Of a DNA stretch of 64,000 nucleotides, positions 35,050 to 45,684 are shown in pieces; positions within the stretch are counted from its first letter, which is position 1; each line of letters starts with the position of its first letter. Origin of the DNA: Diphasiastrum complanatum. Taxonomy: Eukaryota; Streptophyta; Lycopodiopsida; Lycopodiales; Lycopodiaceae. The notes beneath the pieces are model-generated. The model saw only the letters and a program-made list of their open reading frames with translations, did not search any database and was not told the origin of the DNA. The position numbers and the translations under genes are program-made. The stretch is from NCBI GenBank assembly GCA_029204225.1, contig CM055107.1, forward strand, positions 43,629,507 through 43,693,506, written 5' to 3'.

Positions 35050-36002
35050 GTGAAAAAAAATGTAGCACAATTTACACAAGCTCATACTCCTGCTCTCAAT
35101 GGTGTAGCTAAGCGCAAGAATCGTACGATTGTGAAAAGTGCTAGATGTATGATAGATGAGATGAAACTATCAAAAGATTTTTGGTCAGAAGCATGCAGTA
35201 CGGCAGTCTATCTTCAAAATAGAAGTCCTACCATTGCCATACCAAAGATAACACCTGAGGAAGCATTCATGAAGAAGAAGCCAAAGGTGAACCACTTGCG
35301 AATCTTTGGATGTAAGGCCTTTGTACACGTTCCTAAGGAAGAGAGTAAACTTGATGTAAAAGCTATCAAGTGTATATTCCTAGGATATGATGATCGTGTG
35401 AAGGGCTATAGATGTTTTGATCCAGTGGAAAACAAAATCCATGTAAGTCGTGATGTTATCTTTGATAAATCCAAGATGTAAGACAACGAGGATGCTGATA
35501 AGATAGATACGTCCAGTGGGAAAGATGGTATAGTGAGGATACCACCTGATGATGATCCATTCATTGACCTTCCAAGTGATGAAAAAGAGGATACATCTCA
35601 AGATACTACTACTCAACCTCAAGAGACAGGTTGGAGAGGTAGGGACAAACCTTTTGGTGCAAGAAGCATTGAAATTGCAGGTGACAAATGCAAGGAGAAG
35701 GATGTACCATGGGATACATTTTCACCAGGAAGCCGATCACCTGACAGGAAGCTCCCTAAGTGGTTTGAGAGATTGTTGGAGAGCCGCGACATGGATGACT
35801 TTCCAGGATCATCTAGGCAGGGATAGCTACGAAGATCAACAAGAGAGAAGACACAACCTGAAAGGTATGAAGCAAATTATTCTCTCTTATCTAGCATTAT
35901 TCAAAGCAAAGAACCTTCGACTTATGGTGAAGCGAAGGATGATGACATTTGGGTCAAGGCCATGGGAGAGGACATGGAGTCAATTGCTAAGCATAGCACA
36001 TG
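35050..36002 (+). pseudogene. Copia element L, left part: integrase end and hinge
   Basis: The frame at 35050-35481 reads TPALNGVAKRKNRTIVKSAR (the TPQQNGVAERKNRT block with the catalytic Glu of the DDE triad replaced by Lys), FWSEACSTAVYLQNRSP, NHLRIFGCKAFVHVP and FLGYDDRVKGYRCFDP. A second frame (35533-35826) covers the acidic hinge, and the start of the RT region follows (STREKTQPERYEANY). It is cut at 36002 by element M and resumes at 45685, where the N-terminal RT block KPIGCKWL follows. Confidence 0.85.
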
Positions 36003-36865
36003 GTGTTGATAATTCCAAAATTCACACATGTGGGAAATGTCCACAAGAGTGACTGATCTTGATTAAGCTTTGTGATTGGCACAGTACCCTAATTCTAGAT
36101 TGTTCAACAAGATCTAGTTCAGAAGATATGGCTAATTCACAATCTAGCATGCTAATCAATAGACTATGATAGCAATGAATCAAAGAATGATTAAAAGTAC
36201 AAGATTACAGTGTTTTAGCATTAGCTTCAACATGAGTTAGAGAGAGAAAACTAGAGAGATAACAAGAAAAACAGTTTAGATCCAACCAAGCATGAGATAG
36301 CTACAAAACTTTGGTTCTTCATTATTTGTGAATGAGAATGATATGTACATATATAGAAGAGCCAAAATTTGTGGTACTCCTTGCATTCAATGCACATCCT
36401 ACACCTATTCAAGTGCAACTATTAACTTGACACCTAACTGCTAGCATGCACAGGTTGCACCTAACTTCTACCTACTTTCTCCAAATGGCAATTTCTCAAC
36501 TAGCCATGTACAAATCTACATGCATGTGTCCATTAGAGTGATTGCATGCTTTGCATGTCACTATGGAAACTTAGGACATTATGCATTTATTGTGGCTCGA
36601 GTTTCTACAAGGTCATGATTGACCAATTCCATGTGAATCTCTATATGCATGTCAAACTAGACATTGTCAACATTATTGCATATCATACTAGACCAACTAG
36701 ACTTTATGCATGTCACTGGAATTTGATCTACCTAGCCCAAACTCGTCCTATTCTACAAGGATATGTGCTCAATTCACATACCTTGGATATGTACAAAATA
36801 TTTACATGGGTAGGGTCCCCCAAACATTAACAACAGATGATAAATATGTTTTACAATTTTTAACA
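36003..36865 (-). repeat. 3' LTR of copia element M
   Basis: 863 bp, TG...CA, bordered on the left by the CATGG duplication and on the right by a purine tract on the coding strand (complement of CTCCTCCTTAAAA). It matches 38965-39721 plus 45588-45679 with small indels. Its motif reads CACACATGTG, a one-base variant of the CACACGTGTG palindrome kept in the partner. Confidence 0.9.
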
Positions 36866-38208
36866 CTCCTCCTTAAAATATATCTATCTGATGTTGAGTG
36901 GAGATGAACAAAGAATCCATCATAGCTGTATGCTTACCAAATCCACGATAAGTTCTCTTTGATAGAAATCTTTTCCAAATGCCTTTGAAAAATATTCCAC
37001 CAACCTGCTACTATACCAATGTACCTCCTGCATGTCTGATGTCGATCCTGGGTATGCAAAGTCCACATGCATGAAGTTGGCTGCAAGAAAAAACTGAAAA
37101 ATCTGAGGCTTCCATGCCTCATCATGACCACAAAGATCATAAAGATCAAGATTTACCATGAGCAATATTCAAGATTAAGCACACTAGCTTCACTAGTCCA
37201 AAAAATATGAACTCTATCCAAAAATGGATCTAATCTTCAAACCATACTCAAACTTGATCAAATTAAGGCTAAATACTTTCTTGAGGGTGTAAGTGTCCTC
37301 AGTGGATGCTTCACTTAACCTCACAAGAAGTTTACAATATGTCTCAATACATGAAAAAACTCCTTTTTTCAAACTATGAGTACTAAACTCATACTTGCTC
37401 TTACTCAATTTAAGAGAATACAAATGATGGTACAACATCTTGCTTTCTAGATGTTTTGGAAACATAATCAAGTCACAAAAGACAAGAATTAATTCCAAAC
37501 TAAAGACTTCATTCAGAAACAGAATAGTCTTACTTGATCTTTGAGATAAGCAAATCTCAAATAAGCAAGATACATCATATTGATTTCTTAGGATCTAGAA
37601 TAGATTCAATAGAAACAAAAGAATCTTTGGAGCGACTCATATGAGTTGTTGCTCCACTATTAATATACCATGATACATCATTAAAGGGTAAAGAAGAAAA
37701 ACTAGACATCAGAAGAGATGCCTCTCCACAACTTGCATGTGAGTCTTCTATGATACAACTGGTTTGAACTTCTTGTGTCTTCTTCTTGAAGTTAAAAGGA
37801 TGAGCTGACGCATCTTCTACTCCACCATAGTCTTTGTTCTTTGCTTTTTTCTTGGTGAAGGCATGAGAGTACTAGTTCTTAATCTTCTTTCTTGACTTTA
37901 TCTCGGCTTCATGAAGGTTCTTCAGAGTCTCCCAAGTCTCCTTGGCTGAGGTGCATGAACTTATCTCTCTCAACATCTCATCAGAGATGTTCAATTTGAT
38001 GATATGCAGAGCAATTCTTGCTCTCTTCTTGAATCTCCGAGCCTCATCAAGCCTCATCAAAAGTTGTAGGTTCAACTTCAGTTCTAGCTACAATCTCCAT
38101 TACACCATAGAGAATCAACAAGGATTCTATACTATCCTTCCAAACTGAATAGTTAAAGGTGTATAGTCTTTCACTAGCTTGAAAGAGACAATCTCCTATA
38201 GATGCCAT
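36866..38208 (-). pseudogene. Element M coding remnant: gag, mutated protease, polyprotein end
   Basis: From the ATG at about 38208 the minus strand encodes a copia gag N-terminus. The best frame is 37872-38075 (ALHIIKLNISDEMLREISSC, TSAKETWETLKNLHE). Near 37655-37680 the protease block reads WYINSGATTHM, so the catalytic Asp is Asn. At 36920-37000 a scrap resembling the polyprotein end (EYFSKAFGKDFYQREL) is seen. Zinc knuckle, integrase, RT and RNase H core are missing. Confidence 0.75.
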
Positions 38209-38951
38209 GAATGTGAAGACTCTTGTAATTGGACTGCAATATGTTTGAGCTTGTTCCTATTTGACTTACAGTTGCTACTCTCTTTCACTATAGGTATTTT
38301 CAAAAATGTACTACCTTCCTATGTGAAACACATGCAACTATATTTGAGACAGATGTCGAATATTCGACAAGACAAGCTAACTAGATCAGATACACAAAGT
38401 GGATTGAGACACTTTGGTTAGTTTGAATCCTACATTTGGCACGTGTGAAATGCTTCAAAAGAAGGTACTATTGACACTCAGAAGGCTCAAAGGGTATTCA
38501 AATACTTCAAACTCAGTCTTGATCTGTAGTTTCTTGTGTTGGATGCTCAAAACAATGAATTCAGAACAAAGTATAATTGAATCAAATCAAAATGCTGTCA
38601 CTCGGATTTTGGACCTATCCTAATCCTCTTTAAGAGCTTATGACTATTGCTAGACACTTTAGATTGATTTGGTTTCAATTTCTATGGAAAGTAGAGATCA
38701 TAAGCTTTCCATCAAGCTATAACACTGCTATCTTTGGATCTATCAGCAAGGAAAACAAAGGGACTGAAAATCTCTAATTTTCATACGTGCGGAATTCCAG
38801 AATTCTGTACTACCTCAATTCAGGTCTGAAAATTTAGTTCAGGTCCGATTACACTTCAGAGAATGTTAGAAAAGGTGAAAAACTGCTTTTTTGCTTGTTT
38901 ATCTCTCAATTTCTTGTACTATCAGGGAAATTAGAATGCAAAGCTTAATGA

Positions 38952-38964
38952 GGCTCTGATACCA
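38952..38964 (-). other. Primer-binding site of element M
   Basis: The minus strand reads TGGTATCAGAGCC immediately next to the LTR edge at 38965, as in element A. Confidence 0.88.
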
Positions 38965-39721
38965 TGTTGATAATTCCAGAATTCACACGTGTGGGGAATG
39001 TCCACAAGAGTGACTGATCTTGATTAAGCTTTGTGATTGGCATAGTACCCTGATTCTAGATTGTTCAACAAGATCTAATTCAGAAGATATGGCTAATTCA
39101 CAATCTAGCATGCTAATCAATAAACTATGATAGCAATGAATCAAAGAATGATTAAAAGTACAAGATTACAGTGTTTTAGCATTAGCTTCAACACGATTTA
39201 GAGAGAGAAAGCTAGAGAGATAACAAGAAAAACAGTTTAGATCCAACCAAGCATGAGATAGCTACAAAACTTTGGTTCTTCATTATTTGTGAATGAGAAT
39301 GATATGTACATATATAGAAGAGCCAAAATTCGTGGTACTCCTTGCATTCAATGCACATCCTACACCTATTCAAGTGCAAACAACTATTAACTTGACATCT
39401 AACTGCTAGCATGCACAGTTGCACCTAACTTCTACCTACTTTCTCCAAATGGCAATTTCTCAACTAGCCATGTACAAATCTACATGCATGTGTCCATTAG
39501 AGTGATTGCATGCTTTGCATGTTACTATGGAAACTTAGGACATTATGCATTTATTGTGGCTCGAGTTTTTACAAGGTCATAATTGACCAATTCCATGTGA
39601 ATCTCTATATGCATGTCAAACTAGACATTGTCAACATTATTGCATATCATACTAGACCAACTAAACTTTATGCATGTCACTGGAATTTGGTCGAACCCAA
39701 ACTTGCCCTATTATACAAGGA
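38965..39721 (-). repeat. 5' LTR of element M, part 1
   Basis: It matches the LTR at 36003-36865 up to the point where element N inserted. It carries TTCACACGTGTGG (38982-38994) close to the LTR 3' end. The remainder of this LTR is at 45588-45679. Confidence 0.9.
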
Positions 39722-40374
39722 TGTGAAAAATTGTCAACTAGTAGTATTTTCCTAACTTGAGATTTTGTAGGCCTATGGCCAAATAAAAGTTAGAGATAGG
39801 TTCATACATGTATGTAGAGGCCCAAAGTATGTGTACACTACTTTTGAGGTCACATTAATTAGAGGAGGTCGAGTGTGGAGCTCTTCTATTGGCTCATAAT
39901 TTGGTGCATTCCTATTTGACCAAATTTCTAGGTATATGGGTGAATCCTATTGGACCCCAATTTTAGCCTATCATAAGACAAGTGGCCAAGAGGCACTATG
40001 GCTGCTATAAATAGCCATCTCCACGAGTATGTACACATCTCATTTTCATTCTATTGAATGAATGTTATGCTCTTTGAAGGTCCATCTTCTTCTCTCTCAC
40101 TTTTTTGTTCATATCTTGCATTCTAGCCACTAGAATTGTGATTTCTTTGTTGCTATGGCTTCACACGTGTGAAATGCAGGTTGTAGGCTCTGAAGTACAA
40201 ACAGGGACAGCAAGTTTCTGTTTGTGGAAGCTTATGATCAGATTTTGATGTTTAGTTGATGTTTAGTATGCTTAACATCACAATTTCTATCATTTTTTCA
40301 ATCTAGATGTGCATAACTTCCATGGCCAAGATCTTTATGAAACTTTAGCATCTTTTGGATCTGAGTTTTTCACA
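39722..40374 (+). repeat. 5' LTR of element N
   Basis: 653 bp, TGTGAAAAATTG...TTTTTCACA. It contains a TATA box (TATAAATA, 40006-40013) and, about 150 nt downstream, the palindrome TTCACACGTGTGAA (40160-40173). The primer-binding site follows with no gap. Confidence 0.95.
40006..40013 (+). promoter_or_regulatory. TATA box in the 5' LTR of N
   Basis: TATAAATA in the LTR context GCTGCTATAAATAGCC. Its place in the middle of the LTR fits a U3 promoter with transcription starting near 40040. The identical copy is in the 3' LTR near 45214. Confidence 0.75.
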
Positions 40375-40386
40375 TGGTATCAGAGC
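40375..40386 (+). other. Primer-binding site of element N
   Basis: TGGTATCAGAGC directly follows the 5' LTR; complementary to the 3' end of initiator methionine tRNA. Confidence 0.92.
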
Positions 40387-40983
40387 ATTAGGCGGCCAAA
40401 TGTGCAGGTTTTGCCAGATTTAGAAGAGATTTGTGGGCGAGTTTGCTTTTGTAGCATTCCAATCAAGTTTCTAGCTAAAAATCTTGTTGATTTATGTGTA
40501 GAAATTGGATCTTTGTGATCAAAACATCATTTGTATGCATTTCAATTGAAGTAGGGCGAATTCCCTCTGTACTTATCAGAATAAGGAGACAAAAATTGTT
40601 TTGGAAAGAGGGAGATGCAAGATCCAACAAGATCCTATTAGTTTTCCATTCTAGCATATAGTTTTTTGATTCAATTTCTTGCTTCTTCATGTCAAAAACT
40701 TCAAAATTGATGTAACCCTCTGATTTTCAGTTTGCTGAATGATTCAAGAGTGTATTTCAATCTTAGGAGTGAGGGAAAAGCAAGTATATTGAGGTTTGGT
40801 CTTGGTTTGATCAAGAAATCATAAAACTAGTGGCTAAAATTAAGGAAAAAGTGAGGAAAAGAGAGAAAAAGTAAGGTTTTAGGTTCCAAATCTTTGTGAT
40901 TTCTTCTTGTGTTTCATTTGTTGATTCAAGAGAGTGCTTAGTGCATTGGAACAGGTCAAAGATCAGAGATCAATCATTGCAAC
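40387..40983 (+). other. Untranslated leader of element N
   Basis: About 600 nt between the primer-binding site and the gag ATG. It has no long frame and presumably holds packaging signals. Its last part (about 40890-40980) is recognisable in the leader of decayed element H (50460-50715, opposite strand), which shows that H belongs to the same family. Confidence 0.7.
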
Positions 40984-43900
40984 ATGGCTACAAATGGAGG
41001 CTACATGTTGGAAAGCAATGATAGGCTTACCTCCCTCAACTATTCTACTTGGAAAGTAAGGATGGAGTCTTTGCTTGAGATGAATGAGTTGATGGATATT
41101 GTTGTAGGTGTGGAGGAGAGACCTTTGGCACCTCAAGAACAATTGAGGTATGACAAGAGGGCAAAGAAAGCCCTTCACATGATCAAGATGAATGTGACAA
41201 ATGAGCTTATCAAAGAGGTTGGTAAGTGCACATCATCTAGTGAAGCTTGGGAAGCCTTGAAGAAGGTTTATGAATCCAAGTCTACTTCTAGAGTGTTGAC
41301 TTTAAGAAGGCAAATCTTTTCTTGTATGCAAAAGAAGAGTGAGAATGGACATGCTTTTGTTTTGAGAGTTAAAGCATTGAATGATGAGTTAGCATGCATT
41401 AATGATGGCATAAATAATGAGGAGCTTGTTCAAGTGATTCTCAATGGCTTGTTGGATGATCATGCTAATCTTGTTCAAAGTTATGCTATCCAAAAATGTT
41501 TACCAAGTGTTGGAGACTTGCAAGAGGTCTTGTTGGCTGAAGAATTCATGTTGCAAGCAAGAGTGGGAGCATCTTCTACATCTCAAGGAGGAGAAGAGGA
41601 GGCAATGTTCTCTAAAGGCAAGTTCAAGGGCAAAGGTAAAAGCAATTGGTCTAAAGGGCAAGACCAAGGTGAGCACTCTACTTTTGGCAAAAAGAAGGAT
41701 AGATCTAAGCTAAAATGTTTCTATTGTGGAGTCAAAGGGCATTTTGCTAGTGATTGTTTTAAGAAAAAGAGGGATCAAGGGGAAAAGCAAACCAATCTAA
41801 CTATTGATGAGGGTGGGGATGAGCTTCTTTCAAATGATGCTTTTGTTATGTCATCTTGCTTGTTGGCTAATCATGGAGACATTGATCCTTGGTGGATTGA
41901 TAGTGGAGCCACTTCTCATATGACATATCATAAAGAGTATTTTTCATCTTTAATGGCATTTGATGGTGATAGGAAGGTAATCTATACCGCAAATGATGGT
42001 GAGTGTGCAATCAAGGGGATTGGCACAATTCCTATTTCACTTTCTACAAATAGGAATATAGAATTGAAAGATGTTTTGCTCATTCCATCCATTACCAAGA
42101 ACTTACTTAGTGTAAGCCAAATGCTTGACAAAGGATTCAAAGTTGAGTTTGATGGTGATGCTTGCTTGATCAAAAAGGGGTGTAGTATCATTGCAAAAGG
42201 GAAAAGGCAAGGGAAATTGTTCAAGCTTGATGCATGTGTTGTTGCTAACCAAGTTGGATGCATGGCAAATGAACAAATGTCAATTCAAGAGGTATGGCAT
42301 AAAAGGATGGGACATCTCAACTACAAGGCCTTGGAGGTAATAGCCAAAAAGGAGGTAGTAAGGGGACTTCCCAAGTCTCTTACTTGCTTGAATCATGTTT
42401 GTGAAGAATGTGCTTTGTCTAAATCACATAGATTGCCATATACTAGATCTATATCTAGATCTAAGATGCCTTTTTCTCTCTTGCATTCGGATATTCATGG
42501 TGTTACTACAATTAGCAATGGAGGTGCTAAGATGTATGTAACTTTCATTGATGATTTTAGTAGATTTTGTTGGGTTTATCTACTAAAGAGCAAGGATGAG
42601 GTGTTTGATGTGTTTGTCAAGTTCAAAGTTGCTATTGAGACTCAATTTACAACCAAAATCAAATGCTTGAGGAGCGACAATGGTGGTGAATACATTTCTA
42701 ACAAATTCAAAGCCTTTTGCGATGAGCATGGGATCAAGAGGGAGTACACATGTCCAAGAACACCACAACAAAATGGAGTGGCCGAGAGGAAGAATAGAAC
42801 CTTGTGTGAGAGTGCAAAGGCAATGAGATTGAATGCTAATCTTCCTAAACCTTTTTGGAGTGATGCTTTGTTGTGTGCAAATTTCCTATGCAATAGATGG
42901 CCAAGTGTTGTATTGGAAGGAAAAACCCCTTTTGAAGCTTTGTTTGGTACGAAGCCTAATGTCAAGTTTCTAAGAACTTTTGGATGCATTTGCTACTTCA
43001 ACATTACTCTTGATGATAGAACTAAGGAGGATCCATCTTCAAGAAAGGGCATTTTTGTTGGTTATAGTGAAGTAAGCAAAGCATATAGGATTTATGTTCC
43101 TTCAATCAAGAAAGTGTTCACAAGTAGGGATGTCATTTTTGATGAAGGTAACATTCCAAAAGTTGTTTCAAGTGATGATGGTGTTGTTGCAACTAATGTG
43201 CTTGATGACAATGGAGTTGATGACACATTGGATGTGGATGTTGAAGAAGCCTCTTCAAGTCAAATTCCAAGGAGAACTCCAAGGCATAAAGTGAAACCCT
43301 CAAGGCTCACTTATGATGGCAAAGGTAAGCAAGTGGTGGATGGATCCAACTATGCTTTCCTAACTTCTTTTGATGTACCTTCATGTGTAGATGAAGCAAG
43401 GCAAGAAGAGGAATGGATCCAAGCAATGGATCTTGAGTTTGAAGCACTTATGAAGAACAACACATGGAGATTGGTGGAGCTTCCAAAGGGCAAAAGTGCA
43501 ATTGGATGCAAATGGATCTTCAAGGTAAAGACAAATCAAGATGGATCTATCAACAAGTTGAAGGCAAGGTTGGTGGCTAAAGGTTATGCTCAAGAGCATG
43601 GCATTGACTATGAGGAAACCTTTGCACCCGTGGCAAAGATGGTGAGCATAAGAGTAATCATTTCCCTTGCAACTCTTTATGGATGGGATCTTTGGCAATT
43701 AGACATTTCTAATGCTTTCTTGAATGGTGATCTTGAAGAGGAAGTCTACATGGAGCAACCCGAGAGCTATGTTTCTCATAGCAAGCCTAATCATGTGTGT
43801 TTTCTACAAAAAAGTTTGTATGGTCTTAAGCAAGCACCAAGGAGTTGGTATGCTAGGCTTAACTCTTTTCTACTTTCTCAAAACTTCACTATGAGTGAGT

Positions 43901-44934
43901 ATGATCATTCACTTTACTTTAGAATTAGTGCTAATGATGTTACAATCCTTCTAATTTATGTGGATGACATTATTTTAAGTGGAGGGAACAAGGAAGATAT
44001 AGAAGATATCAAGAAAGCACTAAAAAAGGAATTTGAAGTGCATGATCTTGGTCTTTTGAGCTATATCTTAGGAATAGAAGTAATTAGAACTTCTCAAATC
44101 ACTTTTATTTCACAAGAGAAGTATGCTATTTCTATTCTCAATAGATTTCATATGGTAGATGCAAATCCTATTGATACACCTATGGAATCACATGTAAAGC
44201 TAACTATAAGAGGTAATGAAAGATCCTTCGAGGACATTACTCTCTATAGGAAGCTAATAGGTTCTCTTATATATCTAACCATCACAAGACCTGATTTATC
44301 TTATTGTGTTGGTAGATTAAGCCAATTCATGCAAGATCCTAGCATAGAACATTGGAAACTAGGAAAGAGGATCTTGAGATACATCTCGGGAACAAAAGAT
44401 TTTGGCATTGTTTATAGAGGCTCATCACCTAACTTATTTGATTTTTCAGATTCAGATTTTGCAGGAGACCTTATGGATAGAAAATCCATAAATGCACATG
44501 CTATTTTCATAGGTGATGGAGCTATCTCATGGATGTCGAAGAAACAAGCAACTATATCACTTTCTTCTAGTGAGGCCGAGTACAAAGCTTTGACATCATG
44601 CACAAAGGAGATGGTGTGGATCAAGAGGATGATTATGGAGCTTCATTTGCTGGATTTTTCAGAGAGTCCAATCATCTTTTGTGACAACCTTTCAGCCCAA
44701 AGTCTAGCAAGCAATCCGGTTTTCCATGCAAGGAGCAAACATATCGAGGTGGCTTACCATTTTGTGAGAGAACAAGTGTTGGCAAAAGAGATCAAGCTTG
44801 AACATGTCCCATCAAAGGAATGTGTGGCTGATATCTTTACCAAAGCATTGGGAAAGGACTTATTTTTTAAGCATAGAACAAGTCTTGGTGTACTTTCTAA
44901 ATCTATGCTAAAACTAGTTGAAGAGGGAGTGTGA
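40984..44934 (+). CDS. Element N gag-pol polyprotein (1316 aa)
   Basis: One open frame with the copia domain order. Gag (residues about 10-230) begins MATNGGYMLESNDRLTSLNY. The CCHC knuckle has C245, C248, H253 and C258. The aspartic protease has D306 in WIDSGATSHM. The pre-integrase block WHKRMGH starts at W438. The integrase has D503, D565 and E601 (Asp to Glu spacing 35), all present. The hinge is followed by reverse transcriptase with YVDD at D994-D995 and KSLYGLKQAPRSWY. RNase H has DSDFAGD near 1154 and SSSEAEYKAL near 1195. The end ADIFTKALGKDLFFKHRTSL is typical. The length fits single-ORF plant copia elements. I see no missing catalytic residue. Confidence 0.96.
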   Translation: MATNGGYMLESNDRLTSLNYSTWKVRMESLLEMNELMDIVVGVEERPLAPQEQLRYDKRAKKALHMIKMNVTNELIKEVGKCTSSSEAWEALKKVYESKSTSRVLTLRRQIFSCMQKKSENGHAFVLRVKALNDELACINDGINNEELVQVILNGLLDDHANLVQSYAIQKCLPSVGDLQEVLLAEEFMLQARVGASSTSQGGEEEAMFSKGKFKGKGKSNWSKGQDQGEHSTFGKKKDRSKLKCFYCGVKGHFASDCFKKKRDQGEKQTNLTIDEGGDELLSNDAFVMSSCLLANHGDIDPWWIDSGATSHMTYHKEYFSSLMAFDGDRKVIYTANDGECAIKGIGTIPISLSTNRNIELKDVLLIPSITKNLLSVSQMLDKGFKVEFDGDACLIKKGCSIIAKGKRQGKLFKLDACVVANQVGCMANEQMSIQEVWHKRMGHLNYKALEVIAKKEVVRGLPKSLTCLNHVCEECALSKSHRLPYTRSISRSKMPFSLLHSDIHGVTTISNGGAKMYVTFIDDFSRFCWVYLLKSKDEVFDVFVKFKVAIETQFTTKIKCLRSDNGGEYISNKFKAFCDEHGIKREYTCPRTPQQNGVAERKNRTLCESAKAMRLNANLPKPFWSDALLCANFLCNRWPSVVLEGKTPFEALFGTKPNVKFLRTFGCICYFNITLDDRTKEDPSSRKGIFVGYSEVSKAYRIYVPSIKKVFTSRDVIFDEGNIPKVVSSDDGVVATNVLDDNGVDDTLDVDVEEASSSQIPRRTPRHKVKPSRLTYDGKGKQVVDGSNYAFLTSFDVPSCVDEARQEEEWIQAMDLEFEALMKNNTWRLVELPKGKSAIGCKWIFKVKTNQDGSINKLKARLVAKGYAQEHGIDYEETFAPVAKMVSIRVIISLATLYGWDLWQLDISNAFLNGDLEEEVYMEQPESYVSHSKPNHVCFLQKSLYGLKQAPRSWYARLNSFLLSQNFTMSEYDHSLYFRISANDVTILLIYVDDIILSGGNKEDIEDIKKALKKEFEVHDLGLLSYILGIEVIRTSQITFISQEKYAISILNRFHMVDANPIDTPMESHVKLTIRGNERSFEDITLYRKLIGSLIYLTITRPDLSYCVGRLSQFMQDPSIEHWKLGKRILRYISGTKDFGIVYRGSSPNLFDFSDSDFAGDLMDRKSINAHAIFIGDGAISWMSKKQATISLSSSEAEYKALTSCTKEMVWIKRMIMELHLLDFSESPIIFCDNLSAQSLASNPVFHARSKHIEVAYHFVREQVLAKEIKLEHVPSKECVADIFTKALGKDLFFKHRTSLGVLSKSMLKLVEEGV

Positions 44935-45582
44935 AAAATTGTCAACTAGTAGTATTTTCCTAACTTGAGATTTTGTAGGCCTATGGCCAAATAAAAGTTA
45001 GAGATAGGTTCATACATGTATGTAGAGGCCCAAAGTATGTGTACACTACTTTTGAGGTCACATTAATTAGAGGAGGTCGAGTGTGGAGCTCTTCTATTGG
45101 CTCATAATTTGGTGCATTCCTATTTGACCAAATTTCTAGGTATATGGGTGAATCCTATTGGACCCCAATTTTAGCCTATCATAAGACAAGTGGCCAAGAG
45201 GCACTATGGCTGCTATAAATAGCCATCTCCACGAGTATGTACACATCTCATTTTCATTCTATTGAATGAATGTTATGCTCTTTGAAGGTCCATCTTCTTC
45301 TCTCTCACTTTTTTGTTCATATCTTGCATTCTAGCCACTAGAATTGTGATTTCTTTGTTGCTATGGCTTCACACGTGTGAAATGCAGGTTGTAGGCTCTG
45401 AAGTACGGACAGGGACAGCAAGTTTCTGTTTGTGGAAGCTTATGATCAGATTTTGATGTTTAGTTGATGTTTAGTATGCTTAACATCACAATTTCTATCA
45501 TTTTTTCAATCTAGATGTGCATAACTTCCATGGCCAAGATCTTTATGAAACTTTAGCATCTTTTGGATCTGAGTTTTTCACA
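44930..45582 (+). repeat. 3' LTR of element N
   Basis: 653 bp, preceded by the purine tract AAGAGGGAG. The gag-pol stop (TGA ending at 44934) lies inside its first five bases. It is the same as the 5' LTR except for GG instead of AA near 45407. The palindrome is at 45368-45381. The AAGGA duplication follows. Confidence 0.95.
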
Positions 45583-45587
45583 AAGGA

Positions 45588-45679
45588 TATGTGCTCAATT
45601 CACATACCTTGGATATGTACAAGGTAGGATCCCCCAGACATTAACAACAGATGATAGATATGTTTTACAATTTTTAACA
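45588..45679 (-). repeat. 5' LTR of element M, part 2
   Basis: Continues the LTR interrupted at 39721 and ends TTTTTAACA, next to the second CATGG duplication. It is shorter than the matching part of the left LTR because of small deletions. Confidence 0.88.
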
Positions 45680-45684
45680 CATGG

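Larger units (their letters stand above)
39722..45582 (+). mobile_element. Copia element N, apparently complete Ty1/copia retrotransposon
   Basis: 5861 bp, plus strand, with 653-bp LTRs (39722-40374 and 44930-45582) flanked by the perfect duplication AAGGA (39717-39721 and 45583-45587). The LTRs differ at two adjacent bases that I could see. The primer-binding site, one uninterrupted 1316-aa gag-pol frame and a polypurine tract (AAGAGGGAG) are all in place. It sits inside the 5' LTR of element M. Every part needed for autonomous retrotransposition is visible, so a recent and possibly still competent element is inferred. Confidence 0.96.
36003..45679 (-). mobile_element. Copia element M, deletion derivative, itself interrupted by N
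   Basis: Outer borders TGTTGATAATTCC and TTTTTAACA are flanked by the 5-bp duplication CATGG (35998-36002 and 45680-45684). The left LTR is 863 bp. The right LTR starts at 38965 and is split by element N at 39721/45588; its two parts sum to about 850 bp. The body (36866-38964) keeps the primer-binding site, the gag start, a mutated protease motif and a scrap of the C-terminus, but has no integrase or reverse transcriptase. It cannot be autonomous. Removing N and M in order leaves element L continuous. Confidence 0.9.

Noticed and set aside
42642-42989. Antisense frames across element N
   Set aside because: Shadows of the 1316-aa gag-pol frame on the opposite strand.
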